This document shows positions 44,542-53,607 of a DNA stretch of 64,000 nt, piece by piece. The position numbers and the translations under genes are program-made. The stretch comes from Saprospiraceae bacterium (lineage in GTDB: Bacteria > Bacteroidota > Bacteroidia > Chitinophagales > Saprospiraceae). Location: contig JADJJL010000006.1 of assembly GCA_016710265.1 (NCBI GenBank), positions 310,001 through 374,000 of the forward strand, written 5' to 3'. Under the pieces are notes generated by a model. It saw nothing but the letters and a program-made list of their open reading frames with translations. It did no database searches and was not told where the DNA came from. Each line of letters starts with the position of its first letter. Position 1 is the stretch's first letter.

Positions 44542-45487
44542 ATTTCTTGTTACTCCAGAAAGAAGTAAAGAATTTCTGCTTGATTTGCAGGACTGTTAAT
44601 CCTAGCACATTGTAGTTTTCTACATCTGTTATAAAGGCACTTTTGTTTTCCAACGTGATTTCAATGGTTTTTCCAGTTCCAGATGTAATAGTACCTGTCA
44701 AATATAATTGTCCGTTTAACTGAAACAGGTTAGCTGAACTAAATGTCTCATTAAAAGTCAAGTCATACTTTTTATATAAATTACCAGTTATATTATCTGA
44801 AATCAAAGACATTTCTGAGCCATTATTGTTAAGCACAATAAATCGGTCATTATCTAATGGAAGAATTGCATGAATGGTATCGTTTTCAAAATATGTTTTC
44901 ACAAACAAAGGTGTTAAAGTCGAATTAAACTTAATAACGCAAGAATAATTCTTTGAGAAGGAGGACAGTTGACCAATAAGAAAAATACCATCCGAAGGAT
45001 CAACCACTAATCTTTTAAAATCAAATGACGAAATATTATTGTACGATGTATCCACAAATTCTTCTATAGAATTATAAGTAAATACCAAATTTAAACTACT
45101 ATCCAAAATTGAAATCAATGGAACACCATTATATGTAAAAGCTAAATAATATCTATTATTCAATTTTTCAAAACCAATCAGTTTCTCCCCATTTAAATCC
45201 CATAAAACATTGTCTTGAACAGTCCAATTATCGCCTTGTAATGTTTGAGTTAATCTAATAACTTTTATACTTCCTCCTTTGGTTTCAATAGCAGTAATAA
45301 AAACATTCTTATCGATTGAAAACACATTCGTTGTAAAGGACTCTGAGCAATCATAATTTAATAGTGACAAAGAATAATTGGGTATTTGAATATTTGACTT
45401 GTTGTCAAGATCCCATTTATCTATATTGCAAGATTGCAGCATAGATACTAAATAAAGAAAAATTGAATATTTTATTAGTCTTTTCAA
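44534..45487 (-). CDS. Propeller lipoprotein (probably continues into the next frame)
   Basis: 317 residues. Lipobox 'YLVSMLQSC' with Cys at residue 20. Beta-rich body with propeller-like strands ('SIDKNVFITAIETKGGSIKVIRL', 'LISILDSSLNLVFTY', 'ILPLDNDRFIVLNNNGSEMSL'), no catalytic site recognised. The reading frame is probably completed by the 44308-44541 frame after a 1-nt indel at the stop. Lies 10 nt after the DUF5683-like gene in the packed cluster. Confidence 0.75.
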   Translation of the reverse strand: MKRLIKYSIFLYLVSMLQSCNIDKWDLDNKSNIQIPNYSLSLLNYDCSESFTTNVFSIDKNVFITAIETKGGSIKVIRLTQTLQGDNWTVQDNVLWDLNGEKLIGFEKLNNRYYLAFTYNGVPLISILDSSLNLVFTYNSIEEFVDTSYNNISSFDFKRLVVDPSDGIFLIGQLSSFSKNYSCVIKFNSTLTPLFVKTYFENDTIHAILPLDNDRFIVLNNNGSEMSLISDNITGNLYKKYDLTFNETFSSANLFQLNGQLYLTGTITSGTGKTIEITLENKSAFITDVENYNVLGLTVLQIKQKFFTSFWSNKKYE

Positions 45488-45497
45488 ATTATAAAAT

Positions 45498-46769
45498 TTA
45501 TAATTTCCAAATTAAAGAAAAATCTGAACTTAGGTTCAATTTTGGTATCAAGAATCCAAAACTACTATTTGAAGAATTATTATTAATTTTATTTTTCCTT
45601 GACTGATCAATTTTTTTCATTTGACTTTTATGTGAATAATTTAAATGAACTGCATTGACAATCATTGAAGCTACAGCTACTCCAGTTCCTACAATAAATC
45701 TTTTGTGATACGTGTTAGCATATTTATAATGATCATTTGAAACTCTAAATGTAATTGCATTTTGATGCAGATTATAAGAACGCTCAGATTGTATTTTATT
45801 ATAAACAGAAAGAGAAGCAGATGTTACAAAAACACCACCATATAATATTGTTTTAAAAAATCTAGAATTATCATTTAAACCGTATCTAATATGTGCATAT
45901 CCTGGAATTAAATAGTCAACAAATTTTGGTTTTTTGTATCGTAAAGTATCTTGTTTAAAAACAAGATTGATTTCTTTCTCTATTATCGCCTCTTTAATTT
46001 TATTTAAGGTATCTGCGGGTGGAAGAACACCCTTTTCTATTGCTTCATTAGTTAAAAGAGTAACATACTCTTCTTCTGATTGGTCAGACCACTTATAGTT
46101 TGACAGCTCAATACTTTTAATAATTTTCTTATGATCATAAGCTTTGTTGTTTGGAGATAAAATATCAATTGAAGTAATTTTTAATTCGTATTCTCTTTGT
46201 CCATTGTGAGCAATTTTAAATCGTACTTTTTTTAACAATCCTGCCACATATACATTAAATGTCGGATTATTAATTAATGAAGGTGGGATTTCAGTGCTTT
46301 TAATCAATTTTTCTAATATAAACATTTCACCCTCATATATATCATAAGCTTTGTTATCTGTTTCTAAATTGACTCCTTTATAGGATTTTCGCTTAAATTC
46401 AAAATCATCAGAATACTTAAAACGTTTATAAAGTACTGGTAACTCTTGTGATCCTTTAAGCAATTCGTAACCATAAGTATATGGGTCATATGAAGTAGGA
46501 TTAGGTGAGTACAATATATCACTTATTGTGCTGGTGGAATTATCAAATAACCCCAACATTACAGACCTAGATCTATATCTATCTTCCACATCCAATCTAG
46601 TATCAATTAAATTCAAAATTGACTCAAAAAAAAGTAAATATTTATATTTCGCTTCTTCTTTAAAGGAAAGTAAATCTATTGAATCCAATTCATATTTTGG
46701 CACCTCTTGAGCCAATATGTTTTCCAAATTTAAAATACACAGTAAAATAATTAAAAATTTCCGCATCAA
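45498..46769 (-). CDS. Conserved membrane-associated protein with DUF5683-like C-terminus
   Basis: 423 residues; start ATG at 46767-46769, with a second Met directly after. Signal peptide about 1-20 ('NLENILAQ'). Residues about 20-280 are charged and mixed alpha/beta with no known motif. Residues about 290-400 carry two hydrophobic stretches and 'FVDYLIPGYAHIRYGLNDNSRFFKTILYGGVFVTSA', resembling the DUF5683 pattern 'PG.GQ.Y......K....'. Likely periplasm-facing. Separated by 1 nt from the TSP3 lipoprotein gene upstream and 10 nt from the propeller lipoprotein downstream. Confidence 0.7.
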   Translation of the reverse strand: MMRKFLIILLCILNLENILAQEVPKYELDSIDLLSFKEEAKYKYLLFFESILNLIDTRLDVEDRYRSRSVMLGLFDNSTSTISDILYSPNPTSYDPYTYGYELLKGSQELPVLYKRFKYSDDFEFKRKSYKGVNLETDNKAYDIYEGEMFILEKLIKSTEIPPSLINNPTFNVYVAGLLKKVRFKIAHNGQREYELKITSIDILSPNNKAYDHKKIIKSIELSNYKWSDQSEEEYVTLLTNEAIEKGVLPPADTLNKIKEAIIEKEINLVFKQDTLRYKKPKFVDYLIPGYAHIRYGLNDNSRFFKTILYGGVFVTSASLSVYNKIQSERSYNLHQNAITFRVSNDHYKYANTYHKRFIVGTGVAVASMIVNAVHLNYSHKSQMKKIDQSRKNKINNNSSNSSFGFLIPKLNLSSDFSLIWKL

Positions 46770-46770
46770 A

Positions 46771-48801
46771 TTATTTAATTGAATATCTGAAAGAGATTAT
46801 TTTTCCCGTTTCTGTGTCATATTGTATTTCATCTACTTCTATATTCTTGATATGAGATTCAGCTGATCTTTTTACAGAAAGCAATTCATCCTTGAAATTT
46901 TGATATGAGTTATTAAATCTGCCTCCAGTCCCAGATGATTTTGAAATGGAAATATCTCCTTTTAAACATTGTTCCAAAAAGTCTTCACTTTTTTTCTTAT
47001 TAGATTCCACATCTCTTACTTTTAAGAGCTTATTATTTCCATATTTAGCAAGATTCATAAGTTCAGTTTGCAGTCTTTTAGCTGAAATTTTGGCATGATA
47101 CACTACAGAGTTTGTTACATTAAAATGATCGTTATTGTTACTTATTTCATATGAAACCCGAAATTTTCCAACAATATCTGACGAAATTTCTATTTCTCTT
47201 CCATTCTTGGATGTGAATTTCAATGGATCATTCCCACTCCAAGAAATTTTATCAGTTGATTGGAAATCATCATATTCAACCGATATAGAATTTAGATCTC
47301 CAATATAAAATTCTCTACTTCCTTTTAGTGTAACAACCGGGCAGCCATTGTTTGATATAGTCCCTTTTCTCTCTGGACAATTGTCTTTGTTATCTTCAAT
47401 ACCATCTAAATCTGTATCTATAAATCGTGAAATATTGGCTTTACCTGAACTTTTTTGAGAATTTGCTGAATTGCGTTTGTTTACATTTAAATTTTCTTCA
47501 GTAAATCTATTTTCACCCTCCCCTTTTTTTTTATCAGTTTCTATTGCTAACGCGATAAATGGTTTGTCTGAATGAGTCAAATTTGTTATATATAATGAAT
47601 TTGAATGACCCTTTAAATTAAATTCCTGTTGTTTACCTTTTCCCAGGGTAACATTATCAATAGTGGATCTAGTAGTTTTATCAATTAAGTCGAATGTAAC
47701 TGTGCCGTTATTATCTTGGTTTGAAATTGTAATTGCAATTTCCTTTTCTAAACCCTTAGAGACATATGGTTTAGAATTTGTCTTTTCAAAATATACTATG
47801 GGTCTTCCTTTGGTATATTCTGGCACTTCTGAAGCTGTTAAAAAATACAAGGGAACATTTACGATATCAATTAAACCTGACTCCAATCCAGCTACGGTGC
47901 CTGATAGTTTTGCTTTGTACAATGTTTCGTTTACAAACAATGGTGCAAATTCTTCCGATTTTCTATAGTTAATTCTAGTTATCAAGCTGTCCTTATAACT
48001 GCCGTTACTTAATGCATATCTAGCTGATGTGGCAAGAAGTTCAACTGCTTCATTTTCATAATTTTCTAATTTTTGAATACATAAAATTCTAGCTTTTAGA
48101 TAATATAAAAACCAATTATAGGGGTTCACATCAATCTCATCTTGAACATCAATTAAAGTCTTTCCTATTGCGACTAATTTTTGACTAGTATTACTTACTT
48201 TTACTAATTCGTCTATTACACTGTCAATACTTTGATTTTTAAATATATTATAGGATCCCTGGCCTGAAATCATACCAGGATTAATAATTACATATTTCAC
48301 TTCCTTTAATTTAGAACAATCGAAAGTATTAACAATTGAATCTAGTTCATTCTCAATATTTTGAGACACAATAAAAAACACCTCAATTCCTGCTGTATCA
48401 CAATATAATAGTTTATCTGGATAAATTTTAAACTTGGATTTTAAAAAAATCTTAACACCATTTCTAATTGCTTTTTCAATAAGCTTTTGTCTTTCGGGAT
48501 TTGCATTTTCACTAATTCTCAAACAATTCCAAGTCTCTAATTTTAGAGTATCAGATACAACAAACATAGGTCTTATAATATTCCATTTGTGCTTATAACT
48601 GTCATTTAACTCGCATTTTAAATACAAATTGGATGAGTTTTTTATCCATTTTTCAACTTGATCAACTTTGGTTGTATCATTTATTAAAAATACTAAATCA
48701 CTTTGATTATAAAAATTTGAAAAATCTTTATCACAATTTTCCTGCTCGCATGAAAACAAGAATATAGCAAATGAAAAATATAATACTTTTACTTTAAACA
48801 T
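46771..48801 (-). CDS. Lipoprotein with thrombospondin type 3 repeat, unknown function
   Basis: 676 residues. Lipobox 'AIFLFSC' with Cys at residue 18. The N-terminal 200 residues are mixed alpha/beta ('SDLVFLINDTTKVDQVEKWI'); residues about 210-290 are TPR-like helices ('NPYNWFLYYLKARILCIQKLENYENEAVELLATSARYALSNG'); about 320-420 is a beta-sandwich-like region; then 'DTDLDGIEDNKDNCPERKGTISNNGCP', a thrombospondin type 3 repeat that binds Ca2+; then a beta-sandwich and a C-terminal helical tail. TSP3 repeats in Bacteroidota usually link to OmpA or surface domains, but no OmpA domain is present. Member of the packed cluster, with 11-nt and 1-nt spacing to its neighbours. Confidence 0.8.
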   Translation of the reverse strand: MFKVKVLYFSFAIFLFSCEQENCDKDFSNFYNQSDLVFLINDTTKVDQVEKWIKNSSNLYLKCELNDSYKHKWNIIRPMFVVSDTLKLETWNCLRISENANPERQKLIEKAIRNGVKIFLKSKFKIYPDKLLYCDTAGIEVFFIVSQNIENELDSIVNTFDCSKLKEVKYVIINPGMISGQGSYNIFKNQSIDSVIDELVKVSNTSQKLVAIGKTLIDVQDEIDVNPYNWFLYYLKARILCIQKLENYENEAVELLATSARYALSNGSYKDSLITRINYRKSEEFAPLFVNETLYKAKLSGTVAGLESGLIDIVNVPLYFLTASEVPEYTKGRPIVYFEKTNSKPYVSKGLEKEIAITISNQDNNGTVTFDLIDKTTRSTIDNVTLGKGKQQEFNLKGHSNSLYITNLTHSDKPFIALAIETDKKKGEGENRFTEENLNVNKRNSANSQKSSGKANISRFIDTDLDGIEDNKDNCPERKGTISNNGCPVVTLKGSREFYIGDLNSISVEYDDFQSTDKISWSGNDPLKFTSKNGREIEISSDIVGKFRVSYEISNNNDHFNVTNSVVYHAKISAKRLQTELMNLAKYGNNKLLKVRDVESNKKKSEDFLEQCLKGDISISKSSGTGGRFNNSYQNFKDELLSVKRSAESHIKNIEVDEIQYDTETGKIISFRYSIK

Positions 48802-48812
48802 ATTTTAATAAT

Positions 48813-49661
48813 TTATAGTCTAGGTGGAACTTTTCCTATTTGACTTAGTTGGAATTTTAAACCTTCTAATGCAATTAATCTTTTCCCTTCATCACTTTGC
48901 TGTCGGTCAATAAGTAATTTTAAATCACTATCTGATAAATATGACTTAGAACTGAAATGATATGTGTTTTCTTCACCAATTATTGAGCAATTTGGAAAAT
49001 CCGCTTTAATAATTTCTATATTACTTGTATTTGCAATACGTTCACTAAAGGGATGTTCAGCTGAATATTTAACCTCGCCAGATTCGTAAAACATTGTTCT
49101 TCTTTTTGAGTCTTTTAAATTGAAAAGTATTCCAAAAAACAAATACCCAGTAGATAAACAATGGCAAAGGGCTCCTAGCAAATAAAGTATAACAATAAAA
49201 AAGAATGTGGTTGTAAATTCTCCAAAAAATACATCTCTATAACAAAAATATATTTTTAAAATTCCAGACATGAATAATACTAAATGACCAATAAATTTGA
49301 AGATTTTATATTTTCTAAGTTTTTTATCATTTTCAACAATAGATGGAACTGTTCTTAGTAAAAGCCTCTGATTTTCCAATAATTTTATATTATTCTGTAA
49401 TCCTAGATGAAAAAAAATAGCAAGTACAAAATCTAATAGTATAAATACAAGAATAATTGTAATAACAACTCCTTCATCCCAGGCTAGATAAGTCGCAAGA
49501 CCTTCAAAAGTTAATATTCCCAAAAATGATAGAAAATGCCATGATAAATTTGTTGTACTGAATAATCCAGGACGAGATACGCCACCTGTTGTTACAATTG
49601 AAGTTTTACTTGTATAAAGCCACAATTTTAATAAATCATCACCTGGAAAATAATGTGCCAT
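48813..49661 (-). CDS. Multi-pass membrane protein, unknown
   Basis: 282 residues with four to five membrane helices (about residues 38-62, 67-90, 125-147, 153-186, the last long enough to pass twice). The N-terminus 'MAHYFPGDDLLKLWLYTSKTSIVTTGGVSRPGLFSTT' and the soluble C-terminal 90 residues ('HPFSERIANTSNIEIIKADFPNCSIIGEE', '...ALEGLKFQLSQIGKVPPRL') match nothing I recognise. It is the first gene of the packed minus-strand cluster and lies 97 nt downstream of the EEP nuclease gene. Confidence 0.6.
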   Translation of the reverse strand: MAHYFPGDDLLKLWLYTSKTSIVTTGGVSRPGLFSTTNLSWHFLSFLGILTFEGLATYLAWDEGVVITIILVFILLDFVLAIFFHLGLQNNIKLLENQRLLLRTVPSIVENDKKLRKYKIFKFIGHLVLFMSGILKIYFCYRDVFFGEFTTTFFFIVILYLLGALCHCLSTGYLFFGILFNLKDSKRRTMFYESGEVKYSAEHPFSERIANTSNIEIIKADFPNCSIIGEENTYHFSSKSYLSDSDLKLLIDRQQSDEGKRLIALEGLKFQLSQIGKVPPRL

Positions 49662-49758
49662 TTTTTTTAGTATTTTTTAGTGAAAAAAGTTATAATTATT
49701 AAGATTAGAAATTTGGTTCTGTACAGTTAGTTCAATATTTAGTAAATTTATGAAGATA

Positions 49759-50595
49759 TTATTTATTAATAAGTTTAACTTCCACTGGCAAATGATCTGA
49801 ATAACTCACCCATTTCCATTCAACATCATTACAATACTCTTTTTGAATAAAGTCTATTACTTTGAAGGAATTTAGGTTAAAGTCTCTTAAATTAAATAAA
49901 ACATTATCTTCGGACCTACATAAATATTCTCCATTTTTACATTTTTTCTTCAATGAAGTAGATTCACCATTCAGTACATTTCTATATCCATACCTTCTTA
50001 GAGTATTAAAGGCAATGTCATCAATTTCAAGGTTCATGTCACCTGCAAATAGAATGTTATTCGATTTATTTTTTAATAGCCAAGATGAAATAGTTGTGAT
50101 TTCATCACGTTCCGGGAAATTTGACGTATGGGTACAGGCATGGTAATTTATAATGTCAATGACAATATCCTTGTATTTTAGTTGAATAAAATAAGGTTCC
50201 CTTTCAACACTTGTAGACAATTCACACAATAATCTTGGTCCTCCGCCAGTCACTGATAATTTTGATGTTTTCCAAAGGAAAGCATATCTTTCAGATATAT
50301 TTGAAGATCTGCTATTAGTTGGATCACTTATGCTATAATCCCATTTTGCGCCCATTCTGTTTAACTGATCTACTAGCCTTGCAACAGCTTGTGCGCCACC
50401 TGGGTCTTTAGCCACTACTTCTTGAATTGCAACAATATCACCGTGTGCAATTACTTTAGCTATAGCAAGTATCTCATTATCATCCCTGCTTTTTCCAAAA
50501 TCCCTGATATTCCATGAAATTAATGTAATTCCAAAAGAAGTAGTTTGAAAAGCCAAACAAAAAACAAAGATAAAATACCTCAAATACTTGAACAT
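49759..50595 (-). CDS. Secreted endonuclease/exonuclease/phosphatase (DNase I-like) family protein
   Basis: 278 residues. Signal peptide about 1-22 ('QTTSFG'). EEP catalytic motifs in order: 'LISWNIRDFG' (Asn), 'DIVAIQEVV' (Glu, metal), 'ERYAFLWK' (Tyr), 'INYHACTH' (His), 'LFAGDMNLE' (Asp, Asn) and 'YSDHLPVEV' (Asp-His). The four sequence blocks that hold the metal and catalytic residues are all present, so it should be active. Secretion to the periplasm or outside makes a DNase or phosphodiesterase scavenging or antagonism role likely; substrate unknown. Confidence 0.92.
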   Translation of the reverse strand: MFKYLRYFIFVFCLAFQTTSFGITLISWNIRDFGKSRDDNEILAIAKVIAHGDIVAIQEVVAKDPGGAQAVARLVDQLNRMGAKWDYSISDPTNSRSSNISERYAFLWKTSKLSVTGGGPRLLCELSTSVEREPYFIQLKYKDIVIDIINYHACTHTSNFPERDEITTISSWLLKNKSNNILFAGDMNLEIDDIAFNTLRRYGYRNVLNGESTSLKKKCKNGEYLCRSEDNVLFNLRDFNLNSFKVIDFIQKEYCNDVEWKWVSYSDHLPVEVKLINK

Positions 50596-50956
50596 TATTA
50601 GGGCAATTATTCGATTTCTTTAATTTTACAGAAACCTTGAATTTCCTCAAAATTATGCATCCTTACATAATTGACACAATATTATGCAAAATTCTTTTAA
50701 ATATTTTTATTATATATGTACAAAATATTGTAAATCAATTCTTTATATGAGTTGAATAAAATTCTGATGAATTAGGAAATTTGCTTAAATTTTAAAAGTG
50801 CAGCAATACAAAGCTAAGGAAAACTTTATCTACCCTAAAATATTTATTTCTGCCTTATAAGTGTGTAGCCTAATAATTTTTATAGACAAGGCTAAAGTAT
50901 CCCTTTTTATAAATCTCTGTACAATGATTTTTTATGATTCTACGCTTTCTAAAGGG
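50596..50956. other. AT-rich intergenic region, nothing clear
   Basis: No gene seen. A 6-bp stem TAGCCT / AGGCTA (50866-50871 with 50889-50894) is the only structure and has no convincing T run. Confidence 0.4.
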
Positions 50957-51682
50957 CTAGATATTTTTGGAATATTCCAAAAATAATTTCATGGCCGTTT
51001 TTTTTGTATCGTCCAGTTGATAAGAAATGTTTTTTTCAAAATACTGCTTTAAGTTAGATATAGAATCATCACTTAATTGCAATTTGCTGAATAGATCCTC
51101 TGTTTCCAAAAAATCTTTAAAAATCTTATTGAGCTCTTGAATGAATATGGGATCTACTGTGGGTCGACATACCCATACGGCAAATACAAATGGAAGACCG
51201 GTTAATTTTTTCCATTCAAGGCCTAAGTCCAATACGTATTTATATTTTTTTTCAGCAATCAATGCTTTGTCACCAATCAACAAACTTGCCTCTGCTACAG
51301 CATCAAATGGCACAATTGAAATTTCCTGTTTTTTGGACCAATGATGTTCGTTCAATACTTTAATTAATAAATTGGAAGTTCTCGATTCTGAATCTTCCCG
51401 AATACTTGTTATTTGATCAAATGGTAGATCTGAATAAATACATACCGTTCGCACCGCTCCTTCACATCCGATACAATAATCAGTAATGATTTGAATCTCC
51501 GGATCATCTTGGATAGCACCAATAGGCAACAGCGCAATGTCAACTTCTCCATTTCTAAATAAATTTGCGCAATCCTTAGGATTGGCTTTCATAATAGACA
51601 ATTGGTCTTTTAGTCCACTTTGTTCCAAGGATTTTACAAAAGGTAATGAATTAAGATATTCTACAAGGGCAATTTTATACAT
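50957..51682 (-). CDS. mqnA: Chorismate dehydratase MqnA
   Basis: 241 residues. Periplasmic-binding-protein-fold enzyme that turns chorismate to 3-enolpyruvylbenzoate, the first futalosine-pathway step. Motifs: 'ALVEYLNSLPFVKSLE' at the N-terminus, 'DIALLPIGAIQDDPEIQIITDYCIGCEGAVRTVCIYSD' and 'SESRTSNLLIKVL', then 'LIGDKALIAEKKYKYVLDLGLEWKKLTGLPFVFAVWVCRP', all family-typical. Its start lies inside the last codons of the phosphatase gene (8-nt overlap), and mqnE is just upstream of that, so mqnE-phosphatase-mqnA is a unit. Confidence 0.95.
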   Translation of the reverse strand: MYKIALVEYLNSLPFVKSLEQSGLKDQLSIMKANPKDCANLFRNGEVDIALLPIGAIQDDPEIQIITDYCIGCEGAVRTVCIYSDLPFDQITSIREDSESRTSNLLIKVLNEHHWSKKQEISIVPFDAVAEASLLIGDKALIAEKKYKYVLDLGLEWKKLTGLPFVFAVWVCRPTVDPIFIQELNKIFKDFLETEDLFSKLQLSDDSISNLKQYFEKNISYQLDDTKKTAMKLFLEYSKNI

Positions 51683-52303
51683 AAACTTTTGCCATTGAAT
51701 GAATATGCGTCAAATTATTCGTTTCTAATAATTCCCAATTTCCATGCGAATATCGACATTTATACAATCCGGTGTTTCGTTGTTGAATGTCCTCCATTCT
51801 ACTAATGGGTATATTTAGGATTATGCACATCATGGCTCTTAAGGTTCTGCCATGGGTGCAGACTAATATTTTTGATTCAGGTCTTTGAGTTATTTCTTCC
51901 AAAAACAATTCAATTCTATTTTTTAATTCTTCCGCACTTTCACCATTGATGGGTCGGGCATTATAATTGCCGGCACCCCAATGCTTTAATATTTGAAAGT
52001 ACTTTTCCATTAATTCAGGCTCTCCACTTTTTGCCTTTCGTGCTCTCCCCAACTAATTTCGCGAATTCGTTTGTCTTGAATATGGGAATGCCATTCGAAA
52101 TAAAATCTTGTACGGTTTGAATAGATCTCTTTAAATGGGAACTAAAATTAACTCAAATTTTCATGCTGGTAGTGTTCATAAAATAACTTGCTTTGATGCA
52201 ATCCATTTTGATTTAAATCAGAATCAATTCCACAACCTTGGACAATTCCATTTAAATTACATTCCGTTTCGCCATGACGAATGATGTAAATTAATTTTTC
52301 CAT
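51675..52303 (-). pseudogene. Histidine phosphatase (phosphoglycerate mutase-like), multiple frameshifts
   Basis: Reconstructed from several frames. Start ATG at 52301-52303: 'MEKLIYIIRHGETECNLNGIVQG' with the phosphohistidine RHGE motif. The frame then shifts near 52160 ('ELILV'), again to 'SHLKRSIQTVQDFIS', again to 'REISWGEHE', and finally to the long open part 51675-52052, which carries the second catalytic histidine in 'ILVCTHGRTLRAMMC'. Each shift is restored by removing or adding one base, two of them in A runs near 52035. Four or more shifts in 630 bp in a family-consistent protein suggests base-calling errors. Member of the mqn unit; a role in menaquinone is not established. Confidence 0.8.
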
Positions 52304-52312
52304 TCCATCTGA

Positions 52313-53503
52313 TCAATTGGAAACAGGCAATTCAACATACGATCTGATTGAGCTGTCTTCAAAAACAATGTCTGTATAATCTTTAAGTACATTGTACAAA
52401 GTATCGCGCTCAATGGGTTTTTTTGCATGAGTTTAAGAGATTCACCAATTGTTCGGTGCTCATAATTGGACTCTTTTCTTCAGAGCCCGCCATCGAATAA
52501 ATTTTGGTGGTATCATCCACTGTTCCATCTATATCGTTTACTCCAAATGCGAGAGATAATTGGGTGGATTGTCGACCTAGCATGGGCCAATAGGATTTGA
52601 GATGAGGGAAGTTATGCAGATAAATTCTGCTGACAGCATAGTTTTTAAATCTTCGGCCAGGCTCACTTCAGAAAGATGGGACATTTGATTGTCCTTGTTC
52701 CTAAATTTAAGAGGTATAAAAGTTTGAAAGCCTTTTGTTTTATCTTGTAAATGACGGAGCCTTTCCAAATGATCGACTCTATGAGCATAAGTTTCAATGT
52801 GCCCATACAACATGGTCGCATTGGATTTCATTCCCAGGTCATGCCATATTTCGTGGATTTTCAACCATTCCTCGCTGCGCATTTACCACCGGCAATCTGA
52901 TCCCTAATGCCTTCATCAAAAATTTCAGCACCACCTCCAGGCAAGGATCCAACACCACTTTCTTTGATCATTTTCATTGCCTTCCTCATAACTGACTCCT
53001 GCTTTTTTAAAGATGTAATGGTATTCCACAGGAGTCAATGCTTTTATATGTAATTCTGGGCGATGTTTTTTTATTTGTTGAAAAAATTCTGTGTAAAACT
53101 TTAAATCATACTGTGGCAATACTCCTCCTACAATATGAACTTCAGTGACATCTTTTCCATCATAAGATTTTACAATATCCATCATTTGATCCATGGTATA
53201 TTCCCAACCGTCGGATCTTTTCTTAATCAATCTGGAATAAGAACAAAAGGTGCAGCTATAAAGGCACACATTGGTTGGTTCAATGTGAAAGTTTCTATTA
53301 AAATAGACTTTATGATCATGCATTTTGGTGGCTATCCAATTGGCCAATGCTCCTACATAAGATAAGGATCCTTGTTCAAACAAAATTAAACCTTCTGAGG
53401 GCAGAATTCTTTGAGAATGTAATACCTTTTGGCCGATTTCCTGGAGTGCTGGATTAGGCTCCTTGGCTACTATATTTTGAATAAATGAATCATTATTCTC
53501 CAT
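52313..53503 (-). pseudogene. mqnE: Aminofutalosine synthase MqnE, frameshifted
   Basis: About 395 residues when reconstructed. The N-terminal 172 residues are intact (52925-53503): 'HIEPTNVCLYSCTFCSYSR' is the radical-SAM CxxxCxxC cluster site, then 'VHIVGGVLPQYDLKFYTEFF' and 'ALTPVEYHYIFKKAGVSYEEA'. Following segments in shifted frames read 'MKMIKESGVGSLPGGGAEIFDEGIRDQI', 'WLKIHEIWHDLGMKSNATMLYGHIETYAHRVDHL' (52577-52882), 'NYAVSRIYLHNFPHL', 'FGVNDIDGTVDDT' and the terminal 'TDIVFEDSSIRSYVELPV', which are all MqnE-typical. At least four 1-nt indels, each in or next to a homopolymer, restore the frame, so the gene is probably functional in the organism. Radical enzyme forming 6-amino-6-deoxyfutalosine. 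Confidence 0.88.
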
Positions 53504-53519
53504 GAATTCCTTATTTTTA

Positions 53520-53527
53520 CAAAGGTA
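53520..53527 (-). promoter_or_regulatory. Putative -7 element upstream of mqnE
   Basis: TACCTTTG fits TAnnTTTG and lies 17 nt before the mqnE ATG, but no TTTG is found 19 nt further upstream. Confidence 0.35.
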
Positions 53528-53595
53528 AACAAGCTTTTTAATAAATGGTTACTTTAGATCTCATTTTCAGTTTAGCTTGTTTTAATATAAAGCAG

Positions 53596-53603
53596 TACTT
53601 TTG
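53596..53603 (+). promoter_or_regulatory. Putative -7 element abutting the glycosyltransferase start
   Basis: TACTTTTG lies only 5 nt before the GTG start, which would put the transcript start at or near the start codon (leaderless). No TTTG at 19 nt upstream. Confidence 0.3.
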
Positions 53604-53607
53604 ATGC

